64,000 nucleotides of DNA from an uncultured Caldilineaceae bacterium (lineage in GTDB: Bacteria > Chloroflexota > Anaerolineae > Caldilineales > Caldilineaceae), in NCBI GenBank assembly GCA_958295915.1, contig OY282381.1, forward strand, positions 4,701,001 to 4,765,000. Reading direction: 5' to 3'. The notes below the pieces were generated by a model. It made no database searches and had not been told where the DNA came from. It saw nothing but the letters and a program-made list of their open reading frames with translations. Position numbers and translations under genes: made by a program. Below are positions 1 through 8,766 of the stretch, one piece after another. Every line of letters begins with the position of its first letter. Within the stretch, counting starts at the first letter, position 1.

Positions 1-11
1 TTCCGCCAATA

Positions 12-34
12 GGGGCAACCACAAGGGTTGCCCC
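12..34. repeat. Perfect 9-bp inverted repeat
   Basis: GGGGCAACC and GGTTGCCCC flank a 5-nt ACAAG spacer. It lies just past the stop codon of the binding-protein gene read on the - strand, so it could end or stabilise that transcript. No T-tract follows it on that strand, so a REP-like element is equally possible. Confidence 0.5.
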
Positions 35-55
35 ACACATGCCTCATGCCCTGGT

Positions 56-1240
56 CTACTCACACATCGCCAATTCCAGTTGGTCGTACTGGATCATGGA
101 AGCCACTTGAACATTCCATCGTTCGGCAGACATATGGGCCACGGGCAGGTCGTCATTGCCGATCACAAGGGCTTCCTGCAGTTGGAAGCGGCGCAGGGCC
201 TGTTCCTTGGTCAATTGGACGTCTACGCTATACTGGACAGCAATATCGGCTGAGTCCTCCGGGTTCTCAATCAAGTGCTTGATCCCTTGGGACAGGGCGG
301 CCAGATATCGGCGCATCAGATCCGGATTGGTCTCCAAGGTCTCCCGACGCACGAATAAAACGTCCGCATAGCCATCCCAGCCCCAGTCCCTGAATTGGAA
401 GGCGACCCAGTTCATAAAGCCTTTCTCTTCCATGAGTCGGGGTTCGTTGATGAGCCAGGCCCCAATATAGTCCATCGCGCCCGCCAGCACCGGATCCGGC
501 ATGAAGCTGGACTCCACCAGTTCGACCTGATCCGCGGGAATGCCGTACTTGTTGGCGATAAAGGCAAAGAGATAGTCGTCGTTGATCGGCAGTCCGACCC
601 TCTTGCCGATAAAATCCTGGGGCGTCAGTTTTTTGTTGGAACGTTGATCCCGGGGCGTGTCAGGATCCAGGCCCAGCCAGATGTAAGGGCTGAGTTTCAG
701 AATGGCGCCCACGGCCACCACATCAGCCGGGGTGGGGCCGTAAACGATGGCAGGCACGCGGTTGCCATCGGCAACGCCCACAATGTCTACGCCGCCGCTG
801 GCCAAAGTCTGCAAATGGTCAACCCCCGGTCCACCAGCCACCAGTTCGACCTCCAGACAGACATCGGCGAAGAAACCCAGCTCCTGCGCGTTGTACCAGG
901 GCGCTCCCCCATCGTTCAGCACCCAAGACATGCCAACTTTGAACTGGTCTACACTTTCACAATCCATGCTTTCCCAGCCAGCGTCGGAAGTGGGCAGGAG
1001 ATCATTGGTGAAATAGCTCTCGGCCGGGAAATTCTCCTCTACACATGCCAGAATGCGTTGGAATTCAGCTTCACTGCCGGCGGCCATGTCAGCGGCCACC
1101 TCTTCAGCCGCCTTGGGCATGTCCGCTTCACTGCTCTTCTCTGCCTCGGCAGAGGGCGCGGCCGGGGTCTGTACGACACAGGCGCTCAGGATCAGAGTCA
1201 GGACGGCCAGCAACCAAAGGGATAGTTTAGCGCGGTACAT
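56..1240 (-). CDS. NMT1/THI5-like ABC transporter substrate-binding lipoprotein
   Basis: This is a 394-residue periplasmic-type binding protein anchored as a lipoprotein. The N-terminus has a short charged stretch, a hydrophobic core and a lipobox LSAC with Cys21, followed by an Ala/Glu-rich linker. The body resembles the NMT1/SsuA/ThiY group, which binds small molecules such as pyrimidine precursors, taurine or nitrate analogues: it has a GVDIVGVADG-type ligand-cleft segment and a C-terminal part with MRRYLAAL. A clear AGGAGG precedes the ATG. No permease or ATPase gene is adjacent, so the partner must be elsewhere or beyond the window edge. The family is likely; the ligand is unknown. Confidence 0.8.
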   Translation of the reverse strand: MYRAKLSLWLLAVLTLILSACVVQTPAAPSAEAEKSSEADMPKAAEEVAADMAAGSEAEFQRILACVEENFPAESYFTNDLLPTSDAGWESMDCESVDQFKVGMSWVLNDGGAPWYNAQELGFFADVCLEVELVAGGPGVDHLQTLASGGVDIVGVADGNRVPAIVYGPTPADVVAVGAILKLSPYIWLGLDPDTPRDQRSNKKLTPQDFIGKRVGLPINDDYLFAFIANKYGIPADQVELVESSFMPDPVLAGAMDYIGAWLINEPRLMEEKGFMNWVAFQFRDWGWDGYADVLFVRRETLETNPDLMRRYLAALSQGIKHLIENPEDSADIAVQYSVDVQLTKEQALRRFQLQEALVIGNDDLPVAHMSAERWNVQVASMIQYDQLELAMCE

Positions 1241-1323
1241 AGTCAGATGCCTCCTGGGAAATGGCGGATATCGGCTGGAAAAGAAACGATAAGAGCGGAG
1301 CGGCTCCCCTCATTGCCTGTTAC

Positions 1324-1419
1324 GAACGTTGTCTGTTGCGAACGTTGCCTGTTGCGAACGTTGCCTGTTGCGAACGTTGCCTGTTGCGAACGTTGCCTGT
1401 TGCGAACGTTGTCTGTTAC
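1324..1419. repeat. Six tandem copies of a 16-bp repeat
   Basis: The unit GAACGTTGCCTGTTGC occurs six times head to tail; the first and last copies differ by a C-to-T change, and the last also by G-to-A. The array lies between two genes on the - strand, and its last copy includes the stop codon of the upstream dioxygenase gene. Units are contiguous with no spacers. Confidence 0.9.
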
Positions 1420-2201
1420 GAACCTGGCGGGTAGTTTTCCTGGCGAAAATAAGCAGTATCCAGTGTGCCGTTACTGGAGGTCACATCGCTGGCCACCCAG
1501 TGGGTAGCATAGCCCCGCCGCCAACGCGCCGACTCGTTGCGATGGGAGGTGTGCAGCGTCTGGCTGTGGTGGAAAACAACGTCCCCCTTGCCTGCCAGAG
1601 CCAGTGATTCCTTCTCCAGATCGATCAGACCGGGCGCTGGCGCCAGGTTGTACGGTTCTCCGGGTATAGGTTCATGAGGCAGGATGGGCCCTTTGTGAGA
1701 GCCGTCGATATAGCGCAGACAGCCGTTTTCAGGCCCCACATCATCCAGCGCGATCCAGGCGGTGATCACATGATCGCCCGGTGAACACTGAAAGTAGAAG
1801 TTGTCCTGATGGTAAGGTTTGGCCGAACCGAAATGGGGCGGCTTCATAAAAATCTGATCAGACGACAATAAAGGGGACGCTCCCAGCAGTTCGGTCACGA
1901 ACCGGATCAACCGCTGATCCAAGACGAATGCCTGAAATTCGTCGTGTTTCAGAAAGGGGCGGTCGATCTTGCGCGGCGCGATCTCCCCCTCAGCCGATGC
2001 ATCGACGACATAGCGATCATCGCTGTCTGTCATCTCCCGCTGACTCACTTCAAGAGCGATCTGGGCAATCCGCTCGGCTTCGTCACGCGTGAAAACACCC
2101 TCCACGACTGCCCAGCCCTTTTCCCAATAGTGCCTGAATGCGTCGCTCCTCGCAGGGTCCGCGTCTCGTGCGACGTCCGCATTCTGTGTTGCCGACTGCA
2201 T
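1416..2201 (-). CDS. Phytanoyl-CoA dioxygenase (PhyH) family protein
   Basis: This 261-residue protein has the double-stranded beta-helix signature of Fe(II)/2-oxoglutarate dioxygenases. The HxD iron ligands are in PYHQDNFYFQ (His131, Asp133), the distal His is near 217 in TLHTSH, and a 2-oxoglutarate-binding Arg lies near 229. The family hydroxylates or otherwise oxidises small organic molecules; the substrate is not evident. A strong GAGGAGGT precedes the start. It is one of four PhyH-type genes in the window (others at 14770, 35667 and 42211), all with intact iron ligands. It is transcribed away from the peptide-transport operon at 2841, so the two share a regulatory gap. Confidence 0.9.
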   Translation of the reverse strand: MQSATQNADVARDADPARSDAFRHYWEKGWAVVEGVFTRDEAERIAQIALEVSQREMTDSDDRYVVDASAEGEIAPRKIDRPFLKHDEFQAFVLDQRLIRFVTELLGASPLLSSDQIFMKPPHFGSAKPYHQDNFYFQCSPGDHVITAWIALDDVGPENGCLRYIDGSHKGPILPHEPIPGEPYNLAPAPGLIDLEKESLALAGKGDVVFHHSQTLHTSHRNESARWRRGYATHWVASDVTSSNGTLDTAYFRQENYPPGS

Positions 2202-2840
2202 AGTGACCTCCTCATGGTAACGAATGCAACTGTTTCGTCAGACTCCGCTTCAATACAAATCAGTATGCCACAGAACACTGATTTCTCCAGATCGACTCTC
2301 TTGGAGGTTGCGCCCTACGCGCCCTGCCGCCGCGTTTACCATCCTGTGTATCCATCCTGCGAATCCCGGTTCAGACGACCTGTTCCTCTCCCCAAAAATC
2401 TGGGACGCGCCCATGCCCCACGGGTAGTTTGACATCGACTCTCAGGTACAGTATGATACGCTTTGTATGATTATATGATGACTGTCCATAGGCATCCAGC
2501 AGATCTCCGAATTTCTCTCGATTCTGGAATCGGCGCGCCCGTCTGCAACGTTCTTTCCTGTACTCTTTTTTGCCATGCCCACAACACTCTGCTTCCCAGA
2601 GTTTGCAAACCTGTTTCGGGGTCAGTGATCAGCGCCGTTTTTGGGCACTAGCCCCAAATACAGGCGCCTGGGTTGTCTCAATTATCCAGCTTTGATTTCG
2701 CGGCAGTGATCTTGTTCCGAAAGGGGGTGATCAGAGACACGAAGACCTCGGATTCAGAAGGCCTCTGTTGTCGTTGAGGTGGCTCCAGCTTGACGCCGCC
2801 TTGATATCCAAATCCAGAAAATATAAGGAGTGAACAAGTT
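2202..2840. other. Long divergent intergenic region
   Basis: These 639 bp separate the dioxygenase (-) from the peptide-transport operon (+). I see no convincing gene. The region contains a near-consensus promoter at 2429-2457, a small hairpin around 2641-2658 (GGGC/GCCC with a 4-nt loop, flanked by TTT/AAA), and the palindrome CAGGCGCCTG at 2661-2670. Confidence 0.6.
2429..2457 (+). promoter_or_regulatory. Near-consensus sigma-70-type promoter
   Basis: TTGACA (2429-2434) and TATGAT (2452-2457) are separated by 17 bp, an almost ideal housekeeping promoter. It points at the binding-protein gene at 2841 and would give a 5' leader of about 375 nt. Confidence 0.65.
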
Positions 2841-4589
2841 ATGTCGAGAAATCGATGGCAAGTGATGTTAGGGCTGCTGGTAGTGTTCAGCGTTATTCTC
2901 ACAGCCTGCGCCGCGCCGGTGGAGCCGGCTGCCGGGGAGATGGAATCATCAGAAGAAGCTGCCGACATGATGCCGGAAGTGATGATGCCCGAAGACGCGG
3001 CCGAAGACCAGATCCTGAACGTAGTGCATGAAGGCGGCTGCGGCTCCGGCCCCTTCCCCGGTATCGACTACGGCAGCCCCTGTAACTTCGGCCACATGTT
3101 CATGCCCCCCTTCCTCGTGGACATCGACGGCACTGTGATGCCCGGTCTGTTCACCACGGACTGGGAAGTCAACGATGATTTCACCGAGTACATCTTCCAC
3201 ATCCAGGATGATGCGGTATGGTCGGACGGCAAGCCCGTAACCGCCCAGGATGCGCTCGACTGGTGGAACTTCATCTTCCACTCAGACCGCAACTCGTGGC
3301 CGCGCAACTTCGTCATGGGCGCAGTGATAGGGATCGATGAGTTTGCCGATGGAGAGACCGAAACCATCGAAGGCCTTACCGCCCTGGACGATAAGACCCT
3401 GAAAGTGTCGCTCTGGCGCTCCGAAGGTTCGCTGCCCCAACTCTGGGGTTTCCGTGAAGCCGCCCCGGCCCGCTTCGATCAGTATGCCGATCTCCTGGAA
3501 AGGGCCGACGAATTTGAGACAGCGCAGGATTGGCGCGGCGCTATGTCCGAACGCTTCTTCGCAGGGGAAAACGCAGCCAATCTGATCGTCAGCGGCCCCT
3601 TCAAGCCGACCCATCTGCAGCCGGAGCCGGACGCCATCTACCGCTTCGAGCGCAATCCCATGTGGTGGGGCGAACCCACCCTCCTGGACGGCATTGAGTC
3701 CACAACCATCCGCGACTTCCAGACCATGCTTCTCATGTTCGAGAACGAGGAGATCGACATCGCCCTCAATCTCGCCGGCCCGCCAGCCGTGCTCCTGCGC
3801 CAGAATCAGCCAGACGCCTTCCGCGAAGTGCCCGTCTCCGCGTTCTGGGCCATGTACTTTGTTACCGCGAAAGAGCCCGTGGACGACGTGAACCTGCGAC
3901 GAGCGCTGATGTCAGCTATCGAGTGGGAAAAAGTAGCCGACATCGCCTGGGAAGGCGAACAGGCGCCCAGCAACGCCGGCAGCCCCATGGCCCCCGCCTA
4001 TCAATGCTATGACGCCAACTTCCAGCCCTATCCCTTCAATCCGGAACGGGCCAAAGGGTTCCTGGCCGAGTCCAAGTACGGACCGACCGGGGAGACCGTG
4101 CCCAAGATCCGTATTCTGACCGGCGGCAGCGATCCGCCACGCATCCGCGCCGCCCAGATCATTCAGGAGATGTGGCGAGTGAACCTGGGTATCGAGAATG
4201 TGGAGATCAAGAACGCCGAAGCCGAGTTCGTCGACGGTGAAGGCCTGGTGGCGATCCGCGTCACCAGCGGTGGCTCTTTCCTCCCGCGCCCAGGCTATCT
4301 GTTGGAGGCCATCGCCCACACCCGCGGCGGCTCCTATCAGTCCTGGACCCAGTACACAGAAGAGGGCTGGGATGAGGAGATCGATGCGCTGCTGTCCATG
4401 GATCCCAATAGCTCAGACTACTGCGCTCGCTCGCTGGCTATGCTGGAGAAGTTCACCGACGCCGCGCTTGTGATCCCAACCGGATACATCCGAGGTTGGT
4501 ATCAGATTCAGCCGTGGGTCGGTGGGTATGGCCAGAGCCGCATCAGCTTCTGGCACACGATGACAGACACCTACCGGAAAGAACGGTAA
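2841..4589 (+). CDS. Peptide/nickel-type ABC substrate-binding lipoprotein (family 5)
   Basis: The 582-residue protein carries a lipoprotein signal with lipobox LTAC (Cys23) and an acidic Glu/Met-rich linker. The body has the family 5 (OppA/DppA) pattern, including VWSDGKPVTAQDALDWWNF near the N-terminal third and segments for peptide-like ligand enclosure. It would deliver oligopeptides or other amphipathic small molecules to the permeases encoded at 4736 and 5803. An AAGGAG lies upstream of the ATG. The next gene is separated by 146 nt containing a long hairpin, typical of operons where the binding protein is made in excess. The ligand is unknown. Confidence 0.9.
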   Translation: MSRNRWQVMLGLLVVFSVILTACAAPVEPAAGEMESSEEAADMMPEVMMPEDAAEDQILNVVHEGGCGSGPFPGIDYGSPCNFGHMFMPPFLVDIDGTVMPGLFTTDWEVNDDFTEYIFHIQDDAVWSDGKPVTAQDALDWWNFIFHSDRNSWPRNFVMGAVIGIDEFADGETETIEGLTALDDKTLKVSLWRSEGSLPQLWGFREAAPARFDQYADLLERADEFETAQDWRGAMSERFFAGENAANLIVSGPFKPTHLQPEPDAIYRFERNPMWWGEPTLLDGIESTTIRDFQTMLLMFENEEIDIALNLAGPPAVLLRQNQPDAFREVPVSAFWAMYFVTAKEPVDDVNLRRALMSAIEWEKVADIAWEGEQAPSNAGSPMAPAYQCYDANFQPYPFNPERAKGFLAESKYGPTGETVPKIRILTGGSDPPRIRAAQIIQEMWRVNLGIENVEIKNAEAEFVDGEGLVAIRVTSGGSFLPRPGYLLEAIAHTRGGSYQSWTQYTEEGWDEEIDALLSMDPNSSDYCARSLAMLEKFTDAALVIPTGYIRGWYQIQPWVGGYGQSRISFWHTMTDTYRKER

Positions 4590-4603
4590 CGAACTATCGT
4601 AGG

Positions 4604-4637
4604 GAGGAGGGAGAGGGGTTCTCTCTTCTCTCTCCTC
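4604..4637 (+). terminator. Long stem-loop between binding-protein and permease genes
   Basis: A purine-rich arm (GAGGAGGGAGAGGGG) can pair over about 15 bp, with a few G-U pairs, with the pyrimidine-rich arm ending CTCTCCTC, leaving a tiny loop. It lacks a T-tract. It is best read as an intra-operon stabiliser or partial terminator that lowers permease expression relative to the binding protein. Confidence 0.5.
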
Positions 4638-4735
4638 AATCTGAATCTTCAGCAGTTGCCAGGCCCACTTGACAGGGCCAATGCCATTCTGACGTCTGTA
4701 TCAGGCTATGAATCATAGCCGCAAGAGGAACAGCC

Positions 4736-5683
4736 GTGACCCGCTATCTTTCGATGCGCCTGCTGATCATCATTCCAACATTGTTCACAACTCTGATGAT
4801 CGTCTTCCTGTTGGGCTATCTGGGACCTATCGACCCAGTCACCATCCTCCGCTCCCAATGGGCAGCCCAGGGTATCTACCTGAATGAACAGGAGGTAGCG
4901 GACCTGCGCCATCAATACGGCCTGGATAGACCCTTTTTCGCCCAATTCGGCACCTATATGGACAATCTGCTTCAAGGCAAGTTTGGCTATTCTTTCACCG
5001 ACGCCGCGCCCATCTGGCCACGCATCAAACGCTCTCTCCCTGTATCCGGCTCCCTCGCGCTCGGCGCGGTGATAATCATGATAGTCGTGGGCATTCCCTT
5101 GGGCATTTTGGCGGCCCGCTTCCGCAACACGCGACTGGACTATATCATCGTCGGCTTCAGTCTCTTCCTCTGGTCGATCCCCCCCTTTGTTCTTGTCCCC
5201 ATGATTCTCATTATCTCTGTTCTCTGGTTTGACATTATGAATGTGCCCCGTGGCTGGAAAGGGGTATGGCACCCATCCTTTTTCGTGGCGGCCGGGATCA
5301 TCTCCCTCCGTTCGCTGGCCAGTATCATCCGCCAGACGCGCGGCGGCATCTTGGAAGTATTGCAGAACGACTATGTGCGCACGGCCCGCGCCAAAGGCCT
5401 GACTGAATTCAAAGTGATGGCCCGCCACGTGGCCCGCAATGCGCTCATTCCAGTCGTCACATCCATGGGGCTGCTGGTGGACGATTTTATGTGGCAAACT
5501 GTTTTCGTCGATCTGGCGTTTAATTTCCCCGGCCTGGGGCGCCTCTTTACACAGGGCCTGAGTAGCCGGGATTTCAATATGATCAACGGGGTGGTGCTCT
5601 TTACCGCCGGCCTGACCATGGCCATCAATCTGCTCGTGGATCTGATCTACCCCTTGCTGGATCCGCGGGTCGTCTACGATTAG
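4736..5683 (+). CDS. Peptide-type ABC transporter permease (DppB/OppB family)
   Basis: This 315-residue membrane protein begins with a hydrophobic helix and has the DppB-type arrangement of about six membrane segments. The cytoplasmic EAA loop that docks the ATPase is visible as YVRTARAKGLTEFKVMARH. I take the GTG at 4736 as the start because an AAGAGGA lies 7-12 nt upstream. It would form the membrane channel with the permease at 5803 for the ligand delivered by the 2841 protein. No ATPase subunit is encoded nearby. Confidence 0.9.
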   Translation: MTRYLSMRLLIIIPTLFTTLMIVFLLGYLGPIDPVTILRSQWAAQGIYLNEQEVADLRHQYGLDRPFFAQFGTYMDNLLQGKFGYSFTDAAPIWPRIKRSLPVSGSLALGAVIIMIVVGIPLGILAARFRNTRLDYIIVGFSLFLWSIPPFVLVPMILIISVLWFDIMNVPRGWKGVWHPSFFVAAGIISLRSLASIIRQTRGGILEVLQNDYVRTARAKGLTEFKVMARHVARNALIPVVTSMGLLVDDFMWQTVFVDLAFNFPGLGRLFTQGLSSRDFNMINGVVLFTAGLTMAINLLVDLIYPLLDPRVVYD

Positions 5684-5802
5684 ATCCGCTTCATGCTTGG
5701 ACTGTTCGTTTCTCCTGATTCCGCCGCTGAACAGGATAAAATCACGGTCAATCACACACATCACAGTCAAATCATAGCGCATGATCCCCAGAGGAAATCA
5801 GG

Positions 5803-6786
5803 ATGGCCCAAACCGATGCCGCCAATGTTGCAGACCTGCAATTTGAACTTGAGGCCCAAGATCTCAAGACAAGGGGCTTTTGGAGCGATGCCTTCAAACG
5901 TATGGTGCGCAATCGGCTCTCAATGATCGGTCTGGGTATCTTTGCGCTTCTGGCTATCACCGCGGCCTTCGGCCCCTTTCTGGCCCCCTACCCCTATATG
6001 CTCCAGAACCTGGACCGGGTAGCCGAAGGGCCGAGTATCGACTACCTGCTGGGCACCGATGACCTGGGACGAGATATGTTGAGCCGCATCATGTGGGGCG
6101 CGCGCACCGCCGGCATCGTCGCCATCGTCTCCACGATGTTCAGTGTGACTCTGGGAATCCTCCTGGGCGGTGTCGCGGCCTACCTGGGCAGTTGGGCGGA
6201 CTGGCTGATCAGCCGCGCCATCGATGTGACGATGTCGATCCCCCAGCTCCTCTTTGCTTCTCTCATCGCCGCCACATTTCGCAAACCTGTAGCCGACTGG
6301 GTAGATATGATGTATGCAAGAACTGGCCTGGGATTCTTCGCCACCCCCACCTATGTGGACCTGGTCGTGGTCTTTGGCGCCCTCGCCCTGATCCAGTGGC
6401 CCGGCTATGCCCGCCTGATTCGAGGTCAGATCTTGTCGTTGCGCGAGAAAGAGTTCGTTGAAGCCGCGCGTGCAGTTGGCGTCAGCCAGTTGAAGATCCT
6501 GCTGCGACATCTGATTCCGAACGCCCTGGGCCCCCTGATCGTGGCCGTCACCTTTGGCTTTGGCGGCGCTATCGTCGCCGAATCGGGTCTGAGCTTTCTC
6601 GGCGTGGGCGTGCAGCCTCCCCAGGCTAGCTGGGGCGCGATGATCAACGACAACCAACTTAGCTGGCGCTACCGTCCCTGGCTCGTGGCAGTGCCCGGCC
6701 TGACCATTGCCATCGTCGCCCTGGGTATCAACTTTCTGGGAGATGGGCTGATCGATGCCCTGAACCCACGCCAGGCAGAGTCGTGA
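5803..6786 (+). CDS. Peptide-type ABC transporter permease (DppC/OppC family)
   Basis: The 327-residue protein has the N-terminal cytoplasmic segment and first membrane helix typical of DppC/OppC, a dilysine-free soluble loop, and the EAA motif FVEAARAVGVSQLKILLRH. It pairs with the permease at 4736. In most DppBCDF loci two ATPase genes follow; here a restriction-modification gene begins at once and the ATPases are absent. The end of this gene is intact, so the permease itself is not truncated. Confidence 0.9.
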   Translation: MAQTDAANVADLQFELEAQDLKTRGFWSDAFKRMVRNRLSMIGLGIFALLAITAAFGPFLAPYPYMLQNLDRVAEGPSIDYLLGTDDLGRDMLSRIMWGARTAGIVAIVSTMFSVTLGILLGGVAAYLGSWADWLISRAIDVTMSIPQLLFASLIAATFRKPVADWVDMMYARTGLGFFATPTYVDLVVVFGALALIQWPGYARLIRGQILSLREKEFVEAARAVGVSQLKILLRHLIPNALGPLIVAVTFGFGGAIVAESGLSFLGVGVQPPQASWGAMINDNQLSWRYRPWLVAVPGLTIAIVALGINFLGDGLIDALNPRQAES

Positions 6787-6827
6787 AATTCCTGGAATCA
6801 TTATGTATCAGAACGTCCAGTACATAT

Positions 6828-7457
6828 ATGTCGTTAGCGATTGAACAAGAAATCCGAAAGCTTGCTGCCAGATATCTTACGGATTTAGAACGAAAGATAC
6901 GTGATCGTGTTGAGGAAATGAAAGAGGATGATACTTCCCATTTTCTCATATATCGTGTTTTGGGTATTCCGACTGAAGAAGGTCATTTGATTGATGTTTA
7001 CCAAAATAAAGGCCGTTTCCTCTACAATAGTGCGGGTAGATTTCTGGAAGAAGCAACAAAGCTATGTTTTCATGCAAAGTATTCCGACTCTGGTAGCATT
7101 AGAATTCCAAACACCAGAGGAAATCGCCCAAAGACTTTTGAGATAGATTGTTTGATTGGGCTTGATGCCATCGAGATAAAGTGGCGCGACGCCACAACTG
7201 ACGGAGATCATATCACAAAAGAGCATACTCGTATCAGCACGATTGCTGACGCTGGATATATACCAATCCGGGTTATGTTCTACTATCCAAATCGAAATCA
7301 GGCCATTCGTATCCAAGAGATATTGGCCACCCTTTATGCGGGGATCGGTGGACAATATTATTTTGGAGATTCTGCTTGGGACTATGTGAACAAGCGAACT
7401 GAAATCGATCTGAAAGCAATCCTTGAAATGCTCGCGAACGAAAACACAAAGAAGTAA
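6828..7457 (+). CDS. ApaLI-like type II restriction endonuclease
   Basis: The protein (209 residues from the ATG at 6828; a GTG at 6783 would add 15) resembles the ApaLI-like restriction endonuclease family. The distinctive block PKTFEIDCLIG then AIEIKWRDATTDGDHI supplies an acidic residue and an E-x-K of a PD-(D/E)XK-type active site, followed by RVMFYYPNR. ApaLI cuts GTGCAC; whether this enzyme keeps that specificity cannot be told. The methyltransferase gene starts 2 nt after the stop, the usual tight coupling. Base composition is clearly more AT-rich than the flanking transporter and dehydrogenase genes, which suggests transfer. Confidence 0.72.
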   Translation: MSLAIEQEIRKLAARYLTDLERKIRDRVEEMKEDDTSHFLIYRVLGIPTEEGHLIDVYQNKGRFLYNSAGRFLEEATKLCFHAKYSDSGSIRIPNTRGNRPKTFEIDCLIGLDAIEIKWRDATTDGDHITKEHTRISTIADAGYIPIRVMFYYPNRNQAIRIQEILATLYAGIGGQYYFGDSAWDYVNKRTEIDLKAILEMLANENTKK

Positions 7458-7459
7458 AC

Positions 7460-8710
7460 ATGAATACACAGTTATTGCAAGGCGACTGTTTACCTATCAT
7501 TCGTGAATTCAATGCCAATAGCATCCATCTAATCTATCTTGACCCGCCATTTTTCACCCAGAAAACACATCGACTGCGAACAAAAGATCGACAACGAGAG
7601 TTTTCGTTTGATGATGTATGGTCCTCTCATGCTGAGTACACGAATTTCTTATATGAACGGTTGCAAGAAATCAAACGCGTTTTACACCCGACTGGTTCAA
7701 TTTTTTTTCATTGTGACCGCAATGCCTCACATATCATCCGGATTCTGCTGGATGAAATATTTGGCGTCAGGAATTTTCGTTCTGAAATAATCTGGCACTA
7801 TAGGCGCTGGTCAAATTCGCAAAAAAATCTGCTTCCCGCGCACCAGACGATATACTATTACACAAAGTCTGATACGTATACGTTTAACACGATGTATAAT
7901 GAGTATTCAACCGCTACAAACGTCGACCAGATTCTGCAACGACGCAAGCGTGATGTGTATGGAAAATCTGTTTATGATCTGGATGACAACGGCGACTTCA
8001 TACCAGGAGGGGCGAAGAAAGGTGTTCCTCTAAGCGATGTGTGGCATATTCCATACTTAAATCCAAAGGCGAAAGAAAGAGTCGGATACCCGACTCAGAA
8101 ACCTATTCTTCTTCTTGAACGTATCATCCAAATTGCTTCCAATGAAAATGACTTGATTCTTGATCCCTTCTGCGGGAGTGGCACAACGTTAGTTGCCGCA
8201 ACGCTGCTGCATCGTCGATCAATCGGTATAGACATCTCAAGTGACGCCATTGAAATAGCGCATAGCAGACTTGCTAAACCTATTAAATCCGAATCGAATC
8301 TGTTGAAATTAGGTCGCGAAGCATACAAGACAACCTATGAAGAAGCTCTGGCTTTACTGAAAGGATTAGAAATTGTTCCTGTACAGCGCAATAAAGGAAT
8401 CGATGCTTTTCTAAAGGACGACATAGATGGTTGTCCAATTCCAATACGTGTTCAACGCCCAAATGAAACAATTCTTGAAGCTGCAACCGATCTGTATAAC
8501 TCGGCAAAAACAAAAAAAGCGCTCATTATGCTCCTGATCGCTATCCAAGAGGGAGGCTACTTCCCATTCGCAAATAAACTTCCCTCCGAGGTCTTCGTCA
8601 TTGATGGGCCAGCCCTATCTATTACCAAAACCCTGGAAAAGTTCAAACTTGCGCATCAGGATAGACGCCCCCATATATCCGGGGATAGTCCGTGCGAGAC
8701 GGATCCCTAA
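7460..8710 (+). CDS. DNA methyltransferase of a type II R-M system (beta order)
   Basis: This 416-residue enzyme would protect the host from the nuclease encoded just upstream. The catalytic motif DPPF is at residues 28-31 and the SAM-binding FCGSGTT near 237-243, the order of beta-class amino-methyltransferases (N6-adenine or N4-cytosine). The sequence between them includes YPTQKP, also typical. About 140 residues follow the SAM domain, ending in a region with KAKKALIMLL-like helices, which may aid target recognition or partner contact. The gene shares the AT-rich composition of the nuclease gene. The modified base and site are not determinable from sequence alone. Confidence 0.85.
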   Translation: MNTQLLQGDCLPIIREFNANSIHLIYLDPPFFTQKTHRLRTKDRQREFSFDDVWSSHAEYTNFLYERLQEIKRVLHPTGSIFFHCDRNASHIIRILLDEIFGVRNFRSEIIWHYRRWSNSQKNLLPAHQTIYYYTKSDTYTFNTMYNEYSTATNVDQILQRRKRDVYGKSVYDLDDNGDFIPGGAKKGVPLSDVWHIPYLNPKAKERVGYPTQKPILLLERIIQIASNENDLILDPFCGSGTTLVAATLLHRRSIGIDISSDAIEIAHSRLAKPIKSESNLLKLGREAYKTTYEEALALLKGLEIVPVQRNKGIDAFLKDDIDGCPIPIRVQRPNETILEAATDLYNSAKTKKALIMLLIAIQEGGYFPFANKLPSEVFVIDGPALSITKTLEKFKLAHQDRRPHISGDSPCETDP

Positions 8711-8766
8711 ACGCCCCTGCGCACGCGGGGACACATCACAATTGTGTATTGGCGGGAGAGATTGTC

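Noticed and set aside
1324..1419. CRISPR array
   Set aside because: The 16-bp units are contiguous with no unique spacers and no cas genes are present.
2463..2651. A 62-codon frame in the long leader
   Set aside because: It has no SD and a Cys/His-rich random-like composition.
4706..5782. A 358-codon open frame on the - strand
   Set aside because: It mirrors the clear DppB-type permease gene and has a composition typical of an antisense shadow (rich in His, Asp, Gln).
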